Part shown: piece by piece, positions 1 to 10,418 of the stretch
How positions within the stretch are numbered: the stretch's first letter is position 1
How the letters are laid out: the number at the start of each line of letters is the position of its first letter
Source of the DNA: Ardenticatenales bacterium
GTDB lineage: Bacteria; Chloroflexota; Anaerolineae; Promineifilales; Promineifilaceae
DNA length: 64,000 nt
Direction: 5' to 3'
Assembly (NCBI GenBank): GCA_020634575.1
Contig: JACKBM010000014.1
Location: 1-64,000, forward strand
The notes under the pieces: generated by a model
Databases searched by the model: none
The model's input: the letters and a program-made list of their open reading frames with translations, nothing else
What the model was told of the DNA's origin: nothing
Program-made: the position numbers and the translations under genes

Positions 1-1064
1 TCGTTCCCTGGACCGTTTATCAAAGCTACGGCAATCTTCGCATCCTGGCCGAAAACTATCCGGCGATGCAGCTCTGGCTGGCCTATGTGTACGAACGGGC
101 CGGTGAGAATTTTATCTGGTCTGGCGATTTTCAATTTGGCGATTGGCTGGCCCGCGACCGGGATGATCTGGGCACGCCGTTTGGCCTGACCGATCCAGAT
201 CTCGTGGCCACTGCTTTTTACGCCCACAGCGCCACGCTTCTGGCCAAAATCGCCCGGGTGCTAAAACGCCCGGAGGATGCGGAGGCATACGAGGGTATTG
301 CGGCCCGGGTGCGGGCTGCGTTCTGCGCGGAATTTGTGACGGCAACCGGCCGGATTAGCAGCAACACGCAAACAGCCTACGTCCTGGCGCTCATGTTTGA
401 TCTGTTGCCCGAGGCCCAACGCCCTGAAGCCGCCCGCCGCCTGGCGGCCAACATCCGTGAGCGCGATACCCATTTGGCAACCGGCTTCCTCGGCACGCCG
501 TATCTGTGCCAGGTCCTCAGCCGCTTCGGCTATCTCGATCTCGCCTACGAGCTACTGCTGCAGGAAAGCTGCCCTTCCTGGCTTTACCCTGTTACTCAGG
601 GTGCAACCACAGTCTGGGAACGGTGGGACGGCCTGAAGCCGGATGGCACCTTCCAGGACCCGGCGATGAATTCGTTTAACCATTATGCGTATGGCGCGAT
701 TGGTCATTGGCTGTACAGTGCAGTAGCGGGCCTGCAGATTGATGGCGCCGCACCGGGCTACAAACATGTGTTGATCCAGCCGCAAGTGGGGGGTGGTCTG
801 GCCTATGCCCGGGCCGAGTTGCTGACAGGTTACGGCCGCCTCGCCTGTCACTGGCAGCTTGCCGGCGAGACGTTCACGCTAGACGTCACCATCCCGCCCA
901 ATACAACGGCGACAATCAGCTTACCGCTCGCCGACACCGCCATTATTCAGGAGGGGGGGCAGCCACTTGAAGCCGTGGAGGGTCTCCGTAATTTCCGCAG
1001 AAGCGACGAGGATATTACGATTGAGGTTGGCTCCGGCCGCTACGCCCTGGTGGTGAAATCCTAG
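1..1064 (+). CDS. Alpha-L-rhamnosidase, GH78, C-terminal part (truncated by window edge)
   Basis: The reading frame is open from base 3 and the 5' end lies outside the window. GH78 enzymes remove terminal alpha-L-rhamnose from glycans or glycosides by inversion. Visible here are the distal (alpha/alpha)6-barrel catalytic domain and the C-terminal beta-sandwich. Family landmarks are QTAYVLAL, FLGTPYLCQVL, TTVWERWDG (with the catalytic-region Glu), NSFNHYAYGAIGHWLY and APGYKHVLIQP. The same landmarks recur in the complete GH78 gene at 45109, so the window holds two divergent GH78 genes. The gene ends with TAG at 1062. No signal peptide can be judged because the N-terminus is missing. Confidence 0.95.
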   Translation, partial: VPWTVYQSYGNLRILAENYPAMQLWLAYVYERAGENFIWSGDFQFGDWLARDRDDLGTPFGLTDPDLVATAFYAHSATLLAKIARVLKRPEDAEAYEGIAARVRAAFCAEFVTATGRISSNTQTAYVLALMFDLLPEAQRPEAARRLAANIRERDTHLATGFLGTPYLCQVLSRFGYLDLAYELLLQESCPSWLYPVTQGATTVWERWDGLKPDGTFQDPAMNSFNHYAYGAIGHWLYSAVAGLQIDGAAPGYKHVLIQPQVGGGLAYARAELLTGYGRLACHWQLAGETFTLDVTIPPNTTATISLPLADTAIIQEGGQPLEAVEGLRNFRRSDEDITIEVGSGRYALVVKS

Positions 1065-1320
1065 CAAAAGGGAGAGCCTATTTTGAGGCACAGGCCGCGG
1101 CGGTTTCTTTCAGGGTCACAGCCATTGCCGGCATCTGCACATCCACCAGCAGAATTCGCCATTATGCAGTCTCCGTCCATAGCCTTTGCATATTCCGTAG
1201 GGCATAATGATGGCTAGACCGCCAGGACAAACCTGTAGATTCTGGCCATATCCCTTGGGCTAATGTTTTGATCCTGACCCGCCAGTCTGCGGACCGGCCG
1301 GTTGCCCTCCAGACTCCTTT

Positions 1321-2227
1321 ATGTCACGATTGGCCAAAGGCTACTTCATCGCCCTGATCGGCATCACCTTCTGGTCGTTGACCGGTGTCTTCATCAGCTA
1401 CCTGCTCCGGCAGTACGCCATGCCGGCGCTGCAATTGGCTTTCTGGCGCAATTTGTTGGTCTGCGTGGCCCTGGCGCCGATCCTGGCAATTAGAAAGATA
1501 GCGCTCCTGCGCCTGCCGCCCGGTCAATTCACCTTCTTTCTCTTCTATGGCCTTTTGCTGGCGCTTTTCAACTCGATATGGATATTGGCCGTCCAGGCCA
1601 ATGGGGCCGCGGTCGCCACAGTCCTGGGCTACAGTTCCGCCGGTTTCACGGCGCTGCTGGCCCGCTGGTTTTATGGCGAGAAGTTGGGGCTGCCCAAGTT
1701 GGCGGCAGTGGGGTTGAGCCTCACCGGGCTGGTCCTGGTCTCCAACGCCTATAGCCGGGAGATGTGGCAGCTCAACCCGCTGGGCGTCTCGACGGGGCTG
1801 CTGACCGGGCTGCTTTTTGCCGGCTATAACTTGCTGGGGAAGGAGGCAGCGTCCCGCCAGATCAACCCCTGGACAGCGCTGCTGTATTCATTTGCTTTTG
1901 GCGCGCTTTTATCACCGCTTCGAATTTGCTGCCGCGCTGCCGGTACCGGTCAGCTCTATTGGCAGGTTGTGGCCGATGTTGCACCGGCAAATTTGTCACC
2001 CTGCTCACCGCCTTCATCCCGACGCTGCTGAGCTGGCCTGTACACCCTCTCCATGCATTACCTGCCGTCAGCATCGCCGGCCTCCTGGCCGAGCCGAGCG
2101 GTGCGGCCGCCATCGAAGCCATGCATCTGGCTGGGCGAACGGTTGACAGTTGTGCAGATCGCCGGCAACCCCTGATCATCCTTTCGGCCGTGCCCCGATC
2201 GTGCAGCTTGAACGCGAGCCAACATGA
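1321..2227 (+). pseudogene. DMT/EamA-family permease, frameshifted
   Basis: The first ~200 codons read as an intact EamA transporter: hydrophobic helices starting SRLAKGYFIALIGITFW and the second-repeat start GLLTGLLFAGYNLLGKEA. After about 1915 the frame breaks. The rest of the family pattern can be recovered only by switching frames: YTLSMHYLP near 2041, IAGLLAEP near 2079, WLGERLTVVQIAG near 2130, LIILSAV near 2176 and a terminal PIVQLEREPT ending at TGA 2225-2227. At least four indels are needed, so a functional ten-helix exporter is not made. It is the first member of a run of damaged genes up to 7446. Confidence 0.85.
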
Positions 2228-3144
2228 ACAGATTGATCGCCTTTTGCCATCCTCCTGCAGTTGCAGCACGCCGTGCACCACGAGGAAACCAGCAACCCAC
2301 TTTGGTATCAGCCAGCGCACCATCTATCGTGATATGGCCGCTCTCTCATGGAGATGGGGGTGCCCATCATTTCCCTCCCGGGCGAAGGTTATGAGCTGGA
2401 GCCCGGCTTTACTTCTTGCCGCCGCTGCTGTTTTACGCCGCCCATCAGGCGCGCTTTTCCTGCGGGCGCAGATGTTGTTGCGGCAACAGGCTCAAATAAC
2501 CTGACCACGAGGCGATGAAGCGCCGCCCAGCAAAGCTATACCACGTCCTGCCCGCCAGCCACGCGCCAGCAAATTGATCAGATGACAGCCATCATCCAGT
2601 TTTCGCCCAGAACCGGCCGTTTGACCTGGATGATCGGCAGCTATTGACCCTGATCACAGCCATCCAGGATCGTCGCGTCGTCTGGCTGCGCTACTTCAGC
2701 TTTAACCGGGAAGAGTGGACTGAGCGGGAGGTGGAGCCGCTACGGCTGACCTATGCCCAGGAGAGCTGGTATCTGGCCGGCTACTGCCGGCTGCGCCAGG
2801 AGGAGCGCTCCTTTCGCCTGGGGCGGATAGCCGAGCTGCGGCTCCTGGCGCAACATTTTGAACCACGCAAGGCGCCGCCACCCCTAGGGACGCCGGTTGA
2901 GGTGCAGATCCGCTTCAGCAGCCGGATCAGCCGCTGGGTAAATGAGCGGCAGCATTATGGCTATGTGGCGGAGACAATTCAGCCGGACAGCGGCGACCTC
3001 GTTTGCACCTACCGGCTTGATGAGTTGCGGGAGATCGTCCCCTGGTTGCTCAGCTGGGGTGATGGGGCTGAGCCGCTGGCGCCGCCGGAACTGCGGGCCG
3101 AGATTGCGAGCCAACTGCGGCGGGCCTTAGAGAAACTGACATAG
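2224..3144 (+). pseudogene. HTH/WYL-domain transcriptional regulator, frameshifted
   Basis: An ATG at 2224 overlaps the stop of the preceding permease remnant. The N-terminal winged helix survives only in pieces across frames: ILLQLQ near 2251, FGISQRTIYRDMAALS near 2301 and MGVPIISLPGEGYELEPGF near 2353. The C-terminal WYL domain is intact in one frame from about 2602: LDDRQLLTLITAIQDRR, LRYFSFNREEW, REVEPLRLTY, SWYLAGYCRLR, FRLGRI and a terminal WLLSWGDGAEPL block. WYL regulators usually sense a small ligand or nucleic acid and repress neighbours. Several indels between 2240 and 2600 separate the DNA-binding half from the WYL half. An internal restart at TTG 2644 could yield only a 166-residue WYL fragment. 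Confidence 0.85.
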
Positions 3145-3198
3145 GGTTGTCACGCCAACCAGTTATCCTCATATAAATTCAACAAAGGAGTGACTATT

Positions 3199-3501
3199 AT
3201 GTCTCAAGAAATTGTCGAACTGGTGCTGTTTAGGCTGGCTGAGGGTGTGAGTGAAGCGGATTTTCTGGCGGCAGCCCAGGAGACGGACCGTTGGTTGCAG
3301 CGGCAGGCCGGCTATTTACGCCGTGAGCTGAGCCGGGATGATGCTGGCCAATGGTGCGATGTCGTCCACTGGGAGAGCCTGGCGCTGGCGGAAGCGGCGG
3401 CGGCGGGGTTTATGGAGGAACCGGCCGGTCAGCAAATGGCCGCCCTCCTCGCCGGCGACTCTGTCCAGATTTTCCACACCGCGGTGGTCATAAGGCCCTA
3501 G
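3199..3501 (+). CDS. Small ABM-like dimeric alpha/beta-barrel protein
   Basis: A 100-residue protein starting MSQEIVELVLFRLAEG. The ATG at 3199 is preferred over the GTG at 3190 because AAAGGAG sits at 3184-3190 at normal spacing. The pattern of a beta strand (IVELVLFRL), a helix (SEADFLAAAQETDRWL), then YLRRELSRDD, WCDVVHWESL and an Ala-rich helix fits the dimeric alpha/beta-barrel fold (antibiotic-biosynthesis monooxygenase-like / YdhR-like). The substrate cannot be told. It is the only undamaged gene inside the decayed block 1321-7446. Confidence 0.7.
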   Translation: MSQEIVELVLFRLAEGVSEADFLAAAQETDRWLQRQAGYLRRELSRDDAGQWCDVVHWESLALAEAAAAGFMEEPAGQQMAALLAGDSVQIFHTAVVIRP

Positions 3502-3556
3502 CAATGGGGCGCTGGGCGAAGGCGCTTGCATTGCTAATCTACAACCACATCTCAAT

Positions 3557-4345
3557 CTATCTAAAGTGCGATAGTTGCCGCCGACCAACAAAGCCAATAA
3601 AGCTAATGCTGGCTGTCGCGACGCCGGCAGCCATTTTGCCGTCCCCAGCTAAATGAATAAAGGAGGGGGCCAATCCGAAGGCAAGTAGGCCGCTGACAGC
3701 CATAGCCAGCCCAGGGACGCCCAGGGCGAAAAAGCCGGCATCTGCGCCATAGCCAGCCATTAAAACATTCATAGCGTGTGGCCGGCGGTAACTTGTGGCA
3801 ATTACCTGCGCTGCTTCCGGCAACAATACGTTGAAGGCATCGTTAGCCCACCCAGCAACATAGAGGATGAAAATAACCTGGGGAAAACATGACGGTCATC
3901 CCGTGTTGATGGGGACACCACGCGATTAAGACGCAACCCCGTGCAGGCCAGCAACAACACCAAACAATGCATAGTAAGGCCATTGGTGGGCGCCACTGCG
4001 TCAAAGAGCAAGTGCGGTCAGCGTAATGAGCTGACGATGCGTATATGCAATCGGTTGTCAGGCCGGGAATGAGCGGTCAGATGGGAGCGGATAATCCGTT
4101 GATTTTTGTAGCACAGGAAGATACCGGTCTCGGGCGTTTACCAGAGGGGATCGGGTAAGCCGAGCAGGTGGCAGCGATGATGGCGGAAAGTGCACCATAG
4201 CTGGCATCATCATGCCTCCCGGAAAAAGAGTTGATTTCGGGCATGATAAAGCCCATCATCAGGTAAAAAGCCGAGCGGGAAGGGTAGTTCATCAGCAGCA
4301 GGGTTTTTGTTGCGGATGCCAGTCTTAAATTCAAACGTGAAATGA
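3557..4345 (-). pseudogene. ABC-2 type transporter permease, degraded
   Basis: Read on the minus strand, fragments of one ABC-2 permease appear in order: KTLLLMNYPSRSAFYLMMGF near 4310-4250, YGALSAIIAAT near 4195, LFDAVAPTNGLTMHCLVLLL near 4008-3950, LPEAAQVIA near 3825 and PHAMNVLMAGYGADAGFFAL near 3780. The order, ~780-base length and the pairing of an upstream fold with 'LPEAAQ...HAMNVL' match ABC-2 permeases of the DrrB/NodJ type. Frame changes and stops between the pieces rule out a working six-helix protein. It lies directly downstream of an equally damaged ABC ATPase gene (4444-5340), so the two formed one transporter. The exact start is not placed. Confidence 0.7.
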
Positions 4346-4443
4346 GTGGTAAAGGCGGACGCCGTTCCTCGTGTGTTGAGCGTTGCGAATCAAGACAGTG
4401 TCAAGCGACAGGCGCTGGATATGTCTGATGATGATTTGTCAGT

Positions 4444-5340
4444 TCAGGAAACGTTCTGACCAGTGACGGCCGTTTCACCCACCAAATCGATCAGCTCATC
4501 GCCTCGTTTTTGCACAGTAGCGATGAGCGCCAGGACTGTCTGGGCAATGTCATGACTGAAATAAATCGAGTAATTGTCCTTGGCATTTGCTGGGAAACAG
4601 CCGGTATGGTCTGCTGCAGACTGGCCTAAAGCTATTCTTTTGGTGCGAACCGACACATGGTCAAACCAGCGCCGGTAATACATGATTTCCATCGGTGTGT
4701 ACCCGTTGCCAACCAGTTTTTCCGTTGAGCAGAATCGCCACTCGGTCGCCAGCTGTTCCGCTTCAGCCATGTCGTGGTTTGCCAGGATTATTATTTGTGC
4801 CGAGGTGGCCTTTAACTCGCGCATGACCAATATGCAGCTCTGTGCGCAGCGAGGCCACATCAGCCAGCGGTCGGCTCATCCAAAAATAAGACCCGCGGCT
4901 TATGGGCGATAGCCAATGCCAGGGAGCCAAACGCCGCGCTGCTGACCGGTGGAGAGCTCGTGAAACTGGGTTTTGCGTTTGGCGGTCAGACCAAAGCGGT
5001 CCAGTAAATCAGAGCGCGGTGTCACCATGGTAGGCACAGAATAATTTTCATCGCTTCATCGGGGGTGATGGCGGCCGGCATACCCGGATGATTACGGCTA
5101 CACGCCGATGACGTTGCGTAGCTGGTGCGGCGCTTTAACAGGATCAATGCCCGCGATCTGCAGCGTGCCGCTATCTGGTTGGCGCAACCGCTGAACATTC
5201 CAGCGTCGGTTTTGCCCGCCCATTTGGTCCTAACTGGGCCGATTTCGCCCGCCGGAACAGTAAAAGCTAATATCATCTACGGCAGTGTAGCCGTCATATG
5301 TTTTGTGAAAATGGGCCACGTTGATGATAGGTTGAGTCAT
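4444..5340 (-). pseudogene. ABC transporter ATP-binding protein, frameshifted
   Basis: The minus strand starts at ATG 5340-5338 with MTQPIINVAHFHKTYDGYTA, a typical ABC-2 exporter ATPase beginning. Walker A is split: LGPNG is in one frame and AGKT in another, as if one G of a GGGG run were lost. DSGTLQIAGIDPVKAPHQLR, the signature HELSTGQQ (near 4960), Walker B VLFLDEPTAG (near 4895) and HDMAEAEQLA (near 4770) follow in changing frames. The C-terminal tail runs to TGA at 4444. With the permease remnant (3557-4345) it makes up a dead ABC-2 exporter, divergent from a dead HK/RR pair. Confidence 0.88.
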
Positions 5341-5527
5341 CTGATCCTCCCTTGCGATTGCCGGTTCTGGGGATTCCTTCCGGTTACCTTCTTGGCAACC
5401 ATCCCGTCGCCTATTGACAGCAGCATAGCTGAGGGCCGTTCCCCTGCCATCGTACGTTGGGGGCCAGACGGAGGTACAAGTGCAATTCCTTTAGGACAAT
5501 CTGCTGGCACCAGCTAGCCTGTTAAAA

Positions 5528-6786
5528 ATGAAATCTATGCTGCAAGAATTATTGCGCCAGACCAGCGATAAGGGGTGGAAGCGGGGTTGAGGAAACGCGG
5601 CCGTTTTCTTGTTTCTCGTGGTGGTGCTTATCATCTTCCTCTACCTGATTTCCGTCGCAAATCCTGACCCAGCGCTGCGACAATCAGTGCACATCATCCC
5701 CTTTTCTGTTTCTCCTCCCTCTTGCTGCATGGACCATGCCCAATTGGGTGATGCGCCAAAAACGGCCGGCGACGACTTATCTCGTTGTGCAAATTGCGCT
5801 GATCATGGCCATTATTTTCCCTCAGCCCACCAACCAGGTATTTGTCGTTGGTCTGTACATGGCCCTGGCTGGCAAGCGTTTGGCATTTTGGAGGATTGGC
5901 GGCTTTCGTTAACGCAGCTGCGGTTGGCTATCTGACTTTGATGGGGCCCTGACGATTGGCCTGATTTCGGAGTTGGGAGGTTATGTCCAGGTTGGCTGGG
6001 TTCCGCATTGGTTATCCATGCTGTTGTGCTGATCTGTGCTGCTTTCCTGCGTCAGCTCAGCACCCGAAAAGAAAGCCGGCAACTGTTGGCTAGTACCAGG
6101 TGGCGCACACTAACGGCTGATTATGCCCAGCGCGTGGGGAGTCCCTGACGCTGGCAGGGAGCAGCAGCGGATGGCGCAGGAGCTGCATGACACCAACGAG
6201 GGTTGACCGGTCTGGCTCTGCGGTGGAAGCGGTAGAGGCGAGCTTGGAAGAGAAGAACACGGTGCAGGCATTGCAGATTACAGCACCAGGCCAGGATCGT
6301 CGTATGACATTGGCTGATACTCGCCGGGCTATTGACGATTTGCGGGCGTCGGAAACGGCCGTTCTCGGGCGTCGATCAACCGCGAGTTCAGGCCCTTTAC
6401 CGCTGCATCCGGCCTACCTTGCCGTCCCAACCTGCCACTACAGCTCAATCTGTCGCGCCAGAATGGTGAACATCTGGTACGCTTTGTCAGCGAGGGGCTA
6501 ACCAATATCGCGAGACACGCCCACGACGCAGGTCTGGCGCGCATGATGGAAGAGCAAAATAAGCTGCATTCTTGTGCAGATTCGTGATGATGGGCAAGGG
6601 TTTGATGATAGTAGCCACATCCCCACAGGCCATTATGGCCTGCTCGGCTTGCGTGAACGGGCCCGTCTGGCGAATGGCGAACTGGCCATCGCCAGCCAAC
6701 GGGGTATAGGCACAACGCTGACCATGTCCATCCCCATTGATGATGACCCACCCACAAAGCTGCCTGACATCAAGAACAGTGGATAA
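5528..6786 (+). pseudogene. DesK/LiaS-type sensor histidine kinase, frameshifted
   Basis: ATG at 5528 begins MKSMLQELLRQTSDKGWKRG and meets TGA at once through a frame change; membrane helices follow in other frames (VVVLIIFLYLISVANP near 5620, FVVGLYMALAGKAFGILEDW across 5840-5900). The HisKA_3 box appears broken near 6170-6200 (AQELHDT with TGLALQLEAVEA pieces), then ADTRRAIDDLRASE near 6316. The ATPase domain ends with VQIRDDGQGFDD, HYGLLGLRERA and RGIGTTLTMSIP (6571-6740). At least five frame changes are needed. It is followed four bases later by a broken NarL-type regulator and faces the dead ABC transporter. Confidence 0.85.
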
Positions 6787-6790
6787 ACCC

Positions 6791-7446
6791 ATGATTCGTA
6801 TATTAATTGCCGATGATCATTTAGTCGTTCGCCAGGGCTTACAGCTCATTTTGGGCATGGAAGATGATATGGAGGTTGTGGGCGAGGCGGTGAATGGGGA
6901 AACGGCTGTTCATGCAACTGAAGCTACAACCGGATGTCACCCTCATGGATTTGCGCATGCCGGGTATGGGCGGGCTGCAAGCCATCGAAACCATTCTGGC
7001 GCAATGGCCCAAGATGGCGATCGTCATTCTGACCACCTACAATGAGGATGAGTTGATGCTGCGTGGCTTACAGGCAGGCGCCAAAGGGTTTTTGCTCAAA
7101 GACACAGGTCGCCAGACACTATTCCATACCATCCGTGCCGCCGCCCGTAGCGAGACGCTGCTGCAACCAGAGATCATGGCGCATCATAGCGCCACCAGTA
7201 AAATTAAGGCCCTCTGCGGCGACACCGGACGCCAGAGACCGCCAGCCTCACCGAGCGCGAGCTGGAAGTGTTCGCAGCAACCGTTGCGCTGACGAACGCA
7301 GCAAAGAAATTGCTCTTCATCTGGGTGTCTGAGCGCACCATCAAAGCGCATTTGACCAACATCTATAACAAATTAGGCGTCGATTCGCGGGTACGGCAGC
7401 GGTCGCAGCGAGCATTCAGCAGGGCATCATTCCCAGTGATAGCTAA
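6791..7446 (+). pseudogene. NarL/FixJ-type response regulator, frameshifted
   Basis: ATG 6791 gives MIRILIADDHLVVRQGLQLI with the acidic DD pair. The frame shifts near 6915-6925, then LQPDVTLMDLRMPGMGGLQA (phospho-acceptor Asp in LMDLRMP) and ILTTYNEDELMLRGLQAGAK read well. Two more shifts occur near 7225-7330. The LuxR helix-turn-helix reads LTERELEVFAA and then VSERTIKAHLTNIYNKLGV; a final QQGIIPSDS ends at TAA 7444-7446. A working regulator would need one continuous frame of about 215 codons. Its partner is the kinase remnant at 5528-6786. Confidence 0.87.
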
Positions 7447-7661
7447 ACTGTGCTCGTTGGGCATCATGGCGGACAGGTGCTGATCCAGCGTCTTCCTCGT
7501 CCCGGCCCAATCGGGACGGCCGCCCCATGACAAGGGGACTTGTCTCCTCGTACACTCTTCCTACATCTCATTTTATGCTCTGTAGTTTTTTCTGGAGGCG
7601 ACCCGTAGCTTTTTCCGCCACCGAGAAAGTATTCAGGGTATTGCCGCGCCAGGAGGCCATG

Positions 7662-8264
7662 ATGAACAACAAACAGACTTATTTGGATTGGGGATTTGCC
7701 TTGAAATGGACAGTAGCTTGTGCGCTGGGCACGACCATGTTTGGCCTGCTGGCCTATCTGTCAATGTGGACTATCGGTGAAGCGATTGGCAGCCTGAGCA
7801 GTGAATTGCTGGGCACGATGGTGGCGGGTCTGCTGTTTGGTGCTTTGTTTGCCCTGGGGGGCACGCTAGGGCCAGGTTGGCTTCTACAAAGCAAAGGCAT
7901 TTCTGCCAAACGCTGGATTGGCAACAGCCTACTGGTGACCGCCGTTGTAATGAGCGGTGGTGTTGCGTTGATATCGACACTTGCTGAGTCGGTCTCGGAA
8001 CCTGTTTCGGCCTTGTTTTTGGGTTTGGTACTCGGGTTGCCCATGGGAATGGTGCAGTGGCATCTTTTGAGACAACAACGTTTGCCGGCCGCCCAATGGC
8101 CCCTGATCAACGCCCTCGCTTATTTATTTGCGTCGGCTGTCATGGTCTTCCTAAGCGGCGCAGGACGAGAATGGATCATCGTCCTCATGGGGTTAATCGT
8201 TGGCGCAACCACTGGCCTGGGCATGATGTGGCAGCTACGGCAGGAAACGACTGTCGCAATCTGA
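7662..8264 (+). CDS. Integral membrane protein of unknown function
   Basis: A 200-residue protein beginning MNNKQTYLDWGFALKW. ATG 7662 is chosen over ATG 7659 because AGGAGG at 7651-7656 lies at better spacing. Six or so hydrophobic segments are visible, with Gly-rich turns such as VAGLLFGALFALGG, LFLGLVLGLPMGMVQWHLL and GLIVGATTGLGMMW. The small glycine-packed helices and the phrase GMVQWHLLRQ recall uncharacterised membrane proteins often found near two-component systems. It is the first intact gene after the decayed block, is followed by a strong terminator and stands upstream of an HK/RR pair. Function unknown. Confidence 0.7.
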   Translation: MNNKQTYLDWGFALKWTVACALGTTMFGLLAYLSMWTIGEAIGSLSSELLGTMVAGLLFGALFALGGTLGPGWLLQSKGISAKRWIGNSLLVTAVVMSGGVALISTLAESVSEPVSALFLGLVLGLPMGMVQWHLLRQQRLPAAQWPLINALAYLFASAVMVFLSGAGREWIIVLMGLIVGATTGLGMMWQLRQETTVAI

Positions 8265-8270
8265 AGCGTG

Positions 8271-8315
8271 AATTGTAGTGCGTAGATATTATCTGTTTAC
8301 GCACTACAATTTTTT
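8271..8315 (+). terminator. Rho-independent terminator
   Basis: A perfect 14-base inverted repeat (8271-8284 and 8298-8311) encloses a 13-base loop and is followed by a T run (8310-8315). It starts 7 bases after the stop of the membrane-protein gene and isolates the downstream kinase gene, whose start is 16 bases beyond it. Confidence 0.88.
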
Positions 8316-8330
8316 GCTCTAGATGCGGAG

Positions 8331-10400
8331 ATGAAGCTGATGTCTGCCGTAACGGAATCGAGAGGCAGGACGCAAAAAGGCAGGGACAACGGCCAGTTGC
8401 TTCGGCTAACCTGGGCCGGCTGGGTTGTGGTCCTGTTTCTGGTGCTGGGCCTGTTTGCCGCCAGTTTGCCGCATGCTGTTCATGATGTGGCGTATTTTGA
8501 ATGGCAAGTGGCTCAGGCCCGGCCGGTCGCCGTCAACATATTTCCTTCCTTCCATGCATTTGTCATTTATCTTTTGGGGTTGCGTTTGGCTGCGGTCGGC
8601 GTGTTCTGGAGCGTCGCCATTTACATTGTCTGGCGCAAACCCAAAGAATGGATGGTGGTGTACGTCTCAGCAACCTTGCTGATGATGTCTTATATGCTTG
8701 CCTTTCAAGCCAACATAGATCGTTGGCGCTTCCCCGCTGGCTTGTTAGAACTTGTCCCCGCCATAGACTGGATCGCCCCCTTACTGTTCCTGGTCTGCTT
8801 TTTCCTGCTGTTTTATCTATTTCCGGATGGCCGTTTCTTGCCAAAGTGGATTGGGCTGCTGGGCCTGGCCACAACCGGGATGGCCTTTCTGTTCATTGGC
8901 TGGTCTGGAAATGTTCTCAACCTACCAGCAGAAACGGCCTGGGTTCTTTCGATTTTCAGCATTCTGGTTTTCGCTTTCATTGGGTTGATCAGTCAGACTC
9001 TCAAATGGCGCCAGGCGACAATGGTGGCCAAACAACAGACGCGTCTGGTCTTGTTTGCCTTGGGTTTATTCATTGCCTTACCTCTGGCACAATCAATATT
9101 AGGCCTGTGGGTGGGCGACACCCCCTGGTTGCACTTTTTCTCACTTCATCTGATCTTGGTTGGCGCCACCTTGGTCCCCCTCACGATTGGCATTTCGGCT
9201 TTGCGCTTTCGTCTGTGGCAGATGGACATATTGCTCAACCGCACGCTTGTTTATGGGGGTCTGACTGTCATTGTCGCGCTCCTTTACGTTGCCGTCGTTA
9301 GCTTCCTGGGAGTGTTTTTGGGCCGCGGGGGCAATGTACTGTTGGCAGTGCTGGCAACGGGGATGATAGCCGTCGTGTTCAACCCTGTGCGCGAGCGCCT
9401 GCAGCGGGCTGTCAACCAGCTTTTTTTCGGACAACGGGATGATCCCTTTACTGTGATGTCAGCCCTGGGCAGGCAGCTGGCGGAAATGGCTGTGCCCAGT
9501 CAGACGCTACCGACGCTGGTACAGGCGATAGCCCAGGCCCTAAAATTCCCATTTGTGGCTATCACCAACAACGACAACCAAATTCTGGTCGCGACCAGTG
9601 AGGAACAGGTCACAGACACTCGCTCATTTCCCCTGATATACCAAACAGAGACAATCGGCCAGTTACATGTGGCGCCACGCGAGGCTGGCGAGATATTCTC
9701 CGCCGAAGAGGAAAAATTGTTGCGACATCTGGCCCGGCAGGTCGGCACAGCCGTTTATGCCGCTCAACTTAATGACCAGCTCCAGCAATCTCGTGAACAA
9801 CTGGTCATCACCCGGGAGGATGAACGGCGCCGGCTGCGCCGTGATTTGCATGATGGTCTCGGCCCGCAGCTGGCGGCGCTCACCATCAAAGCCAGCGCCG
9901 CCCAAAACTTGCTGAGAAGCGACCCCGACAAGGCATCCGCCTTGCTGCATGAAGTCAAGACGGAATCGCAAAACGCGATCAAAGAGATCCGCCGCGTCGT
10001 CGAGGGGCTACGGCCGCCTAGCCTGGACCAACTTGGTTTGCTGTCAGCGCTGCAGGAATTTGCGGCGCAAAATAACCGGGGCCAGTTGGCAATCATCGTC
10101 GAGGCAGCGGAATTGTTGCCTACACTGCCTGCTGCTGTCGAAGTTGCTGTCTACCGTATCGTGACTGAAGCGATCACCAATGTTATCCGTCATGCTCAGG
10201 CCCAAACCTGTCGGGTTCAGCTTACGGTAAATGGCTGTTTGACCCTGACCATCGCCGATGATGGTCTTGGGTTCCCACCCGTTTTGACTGCTGGCATTGG
10301 CCTCGTATCCATGCGGGAACGCGCCGAAGAGTTAGGCGGTAGCTTTGCGATTGTCGCCAACGGGCAGGGGACCGTCGTAACGGCTGTCCTGCCTCTGTAA
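8331..10400 (+). CDS. Membrane sensor histidine kinase, HisKA_3/GHKL type
   Basis: A 689-residue kinase. Residues ~25-340 hold about eight to nine hydrophobic segments (for example GWVVVLFLVLGLFAA, LLFLVCFFLLFYLFPDGRF and LTVIVALLYVAVVSFLGVFL). A GAF-like region follows at ~360-480. The dimerisation/phosphotransfer box RRDLHDGLGPQLAAL has the phospho-accepting His near residue 507, and the HATPase_c domain shows EAITNVIRHA, IADDGLGF and GIGLVSMRERAEELGG. This is the DesK/NarX-like class that pairs with LuxR-type regulators, and such a regulator follows 18 bases later. ATG 8331 is used; ATG 8340 in the same frame is possible given GCGGAG just upstream. The input signal is unknown, probably sensed in or at the membrane. 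Confidence 0.93.
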   Translation: MKLMSAVTESRGRTQKGRDNGQLLRLTWAGWVVVLFLVLGLFAASLPHAVHDVAYFEWQVAQARPVAVNIFPSFHAFVIYLLGLRLAAVGVFWSVAIYIVWRKPKEWMVVYVSATLLMMSYMLAFQANIDRWRFPAGLLELVPAIDWIAPLLFLVCFFLLFYLFPDGRFLPKWIGLLGLATTGMAFLFIGWSGNVLNLPAETAWVLSIFSILVFAFIGLISQTLKWRQATMVAKQQTRLVLFALGLFIALPLAQSILGLWVGDTPWLHFFSLHLILVGATLVPLTIGISALRFRLWQMDILLNRTLVYGGLTVIVALLYVAVVSFLGVFLGRGGNVLLAVLATGMIAVVFNPVRERLQRAVNQLFFGQRDDPFTVMSALGRQLAEMAVPSQTLPTLVQAIAQALKFPFVAITNNDNQILVATSEEQVTDTRSFPLIYQTETIGQLHVAPREAGEIFSAEEEKLLRHLARQVGTAVYAAQLNDQLQQSREQLVITREDERRRLRRDLHDGLGPQLAALTIKASAAQNLLRSDPDKASALLHEVKTESQNAIKEIRRVVEGLRPPSLDQLGLLSALQEFAAQNNRGQLAIIVEAAELLPTLPAAVEVAVYRIVTEAITNVIRHAQAQTCRVQLTVNGCLTLTIADDGLGFPPVLTAGIGLVSMRERAEELGGSFAIVANGQGTVVTAVLPL

Positions 10401-10418
10401 CAAAAGGCGGAGAATGAG

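Noticed and set aside
1080..1185. Minus-strand fragment reading RILLVDVQMPAM, like a response-regulator receiver
   Set aside because: Only about 25 residues before a stop and no other receiver motif around it; could be chance.
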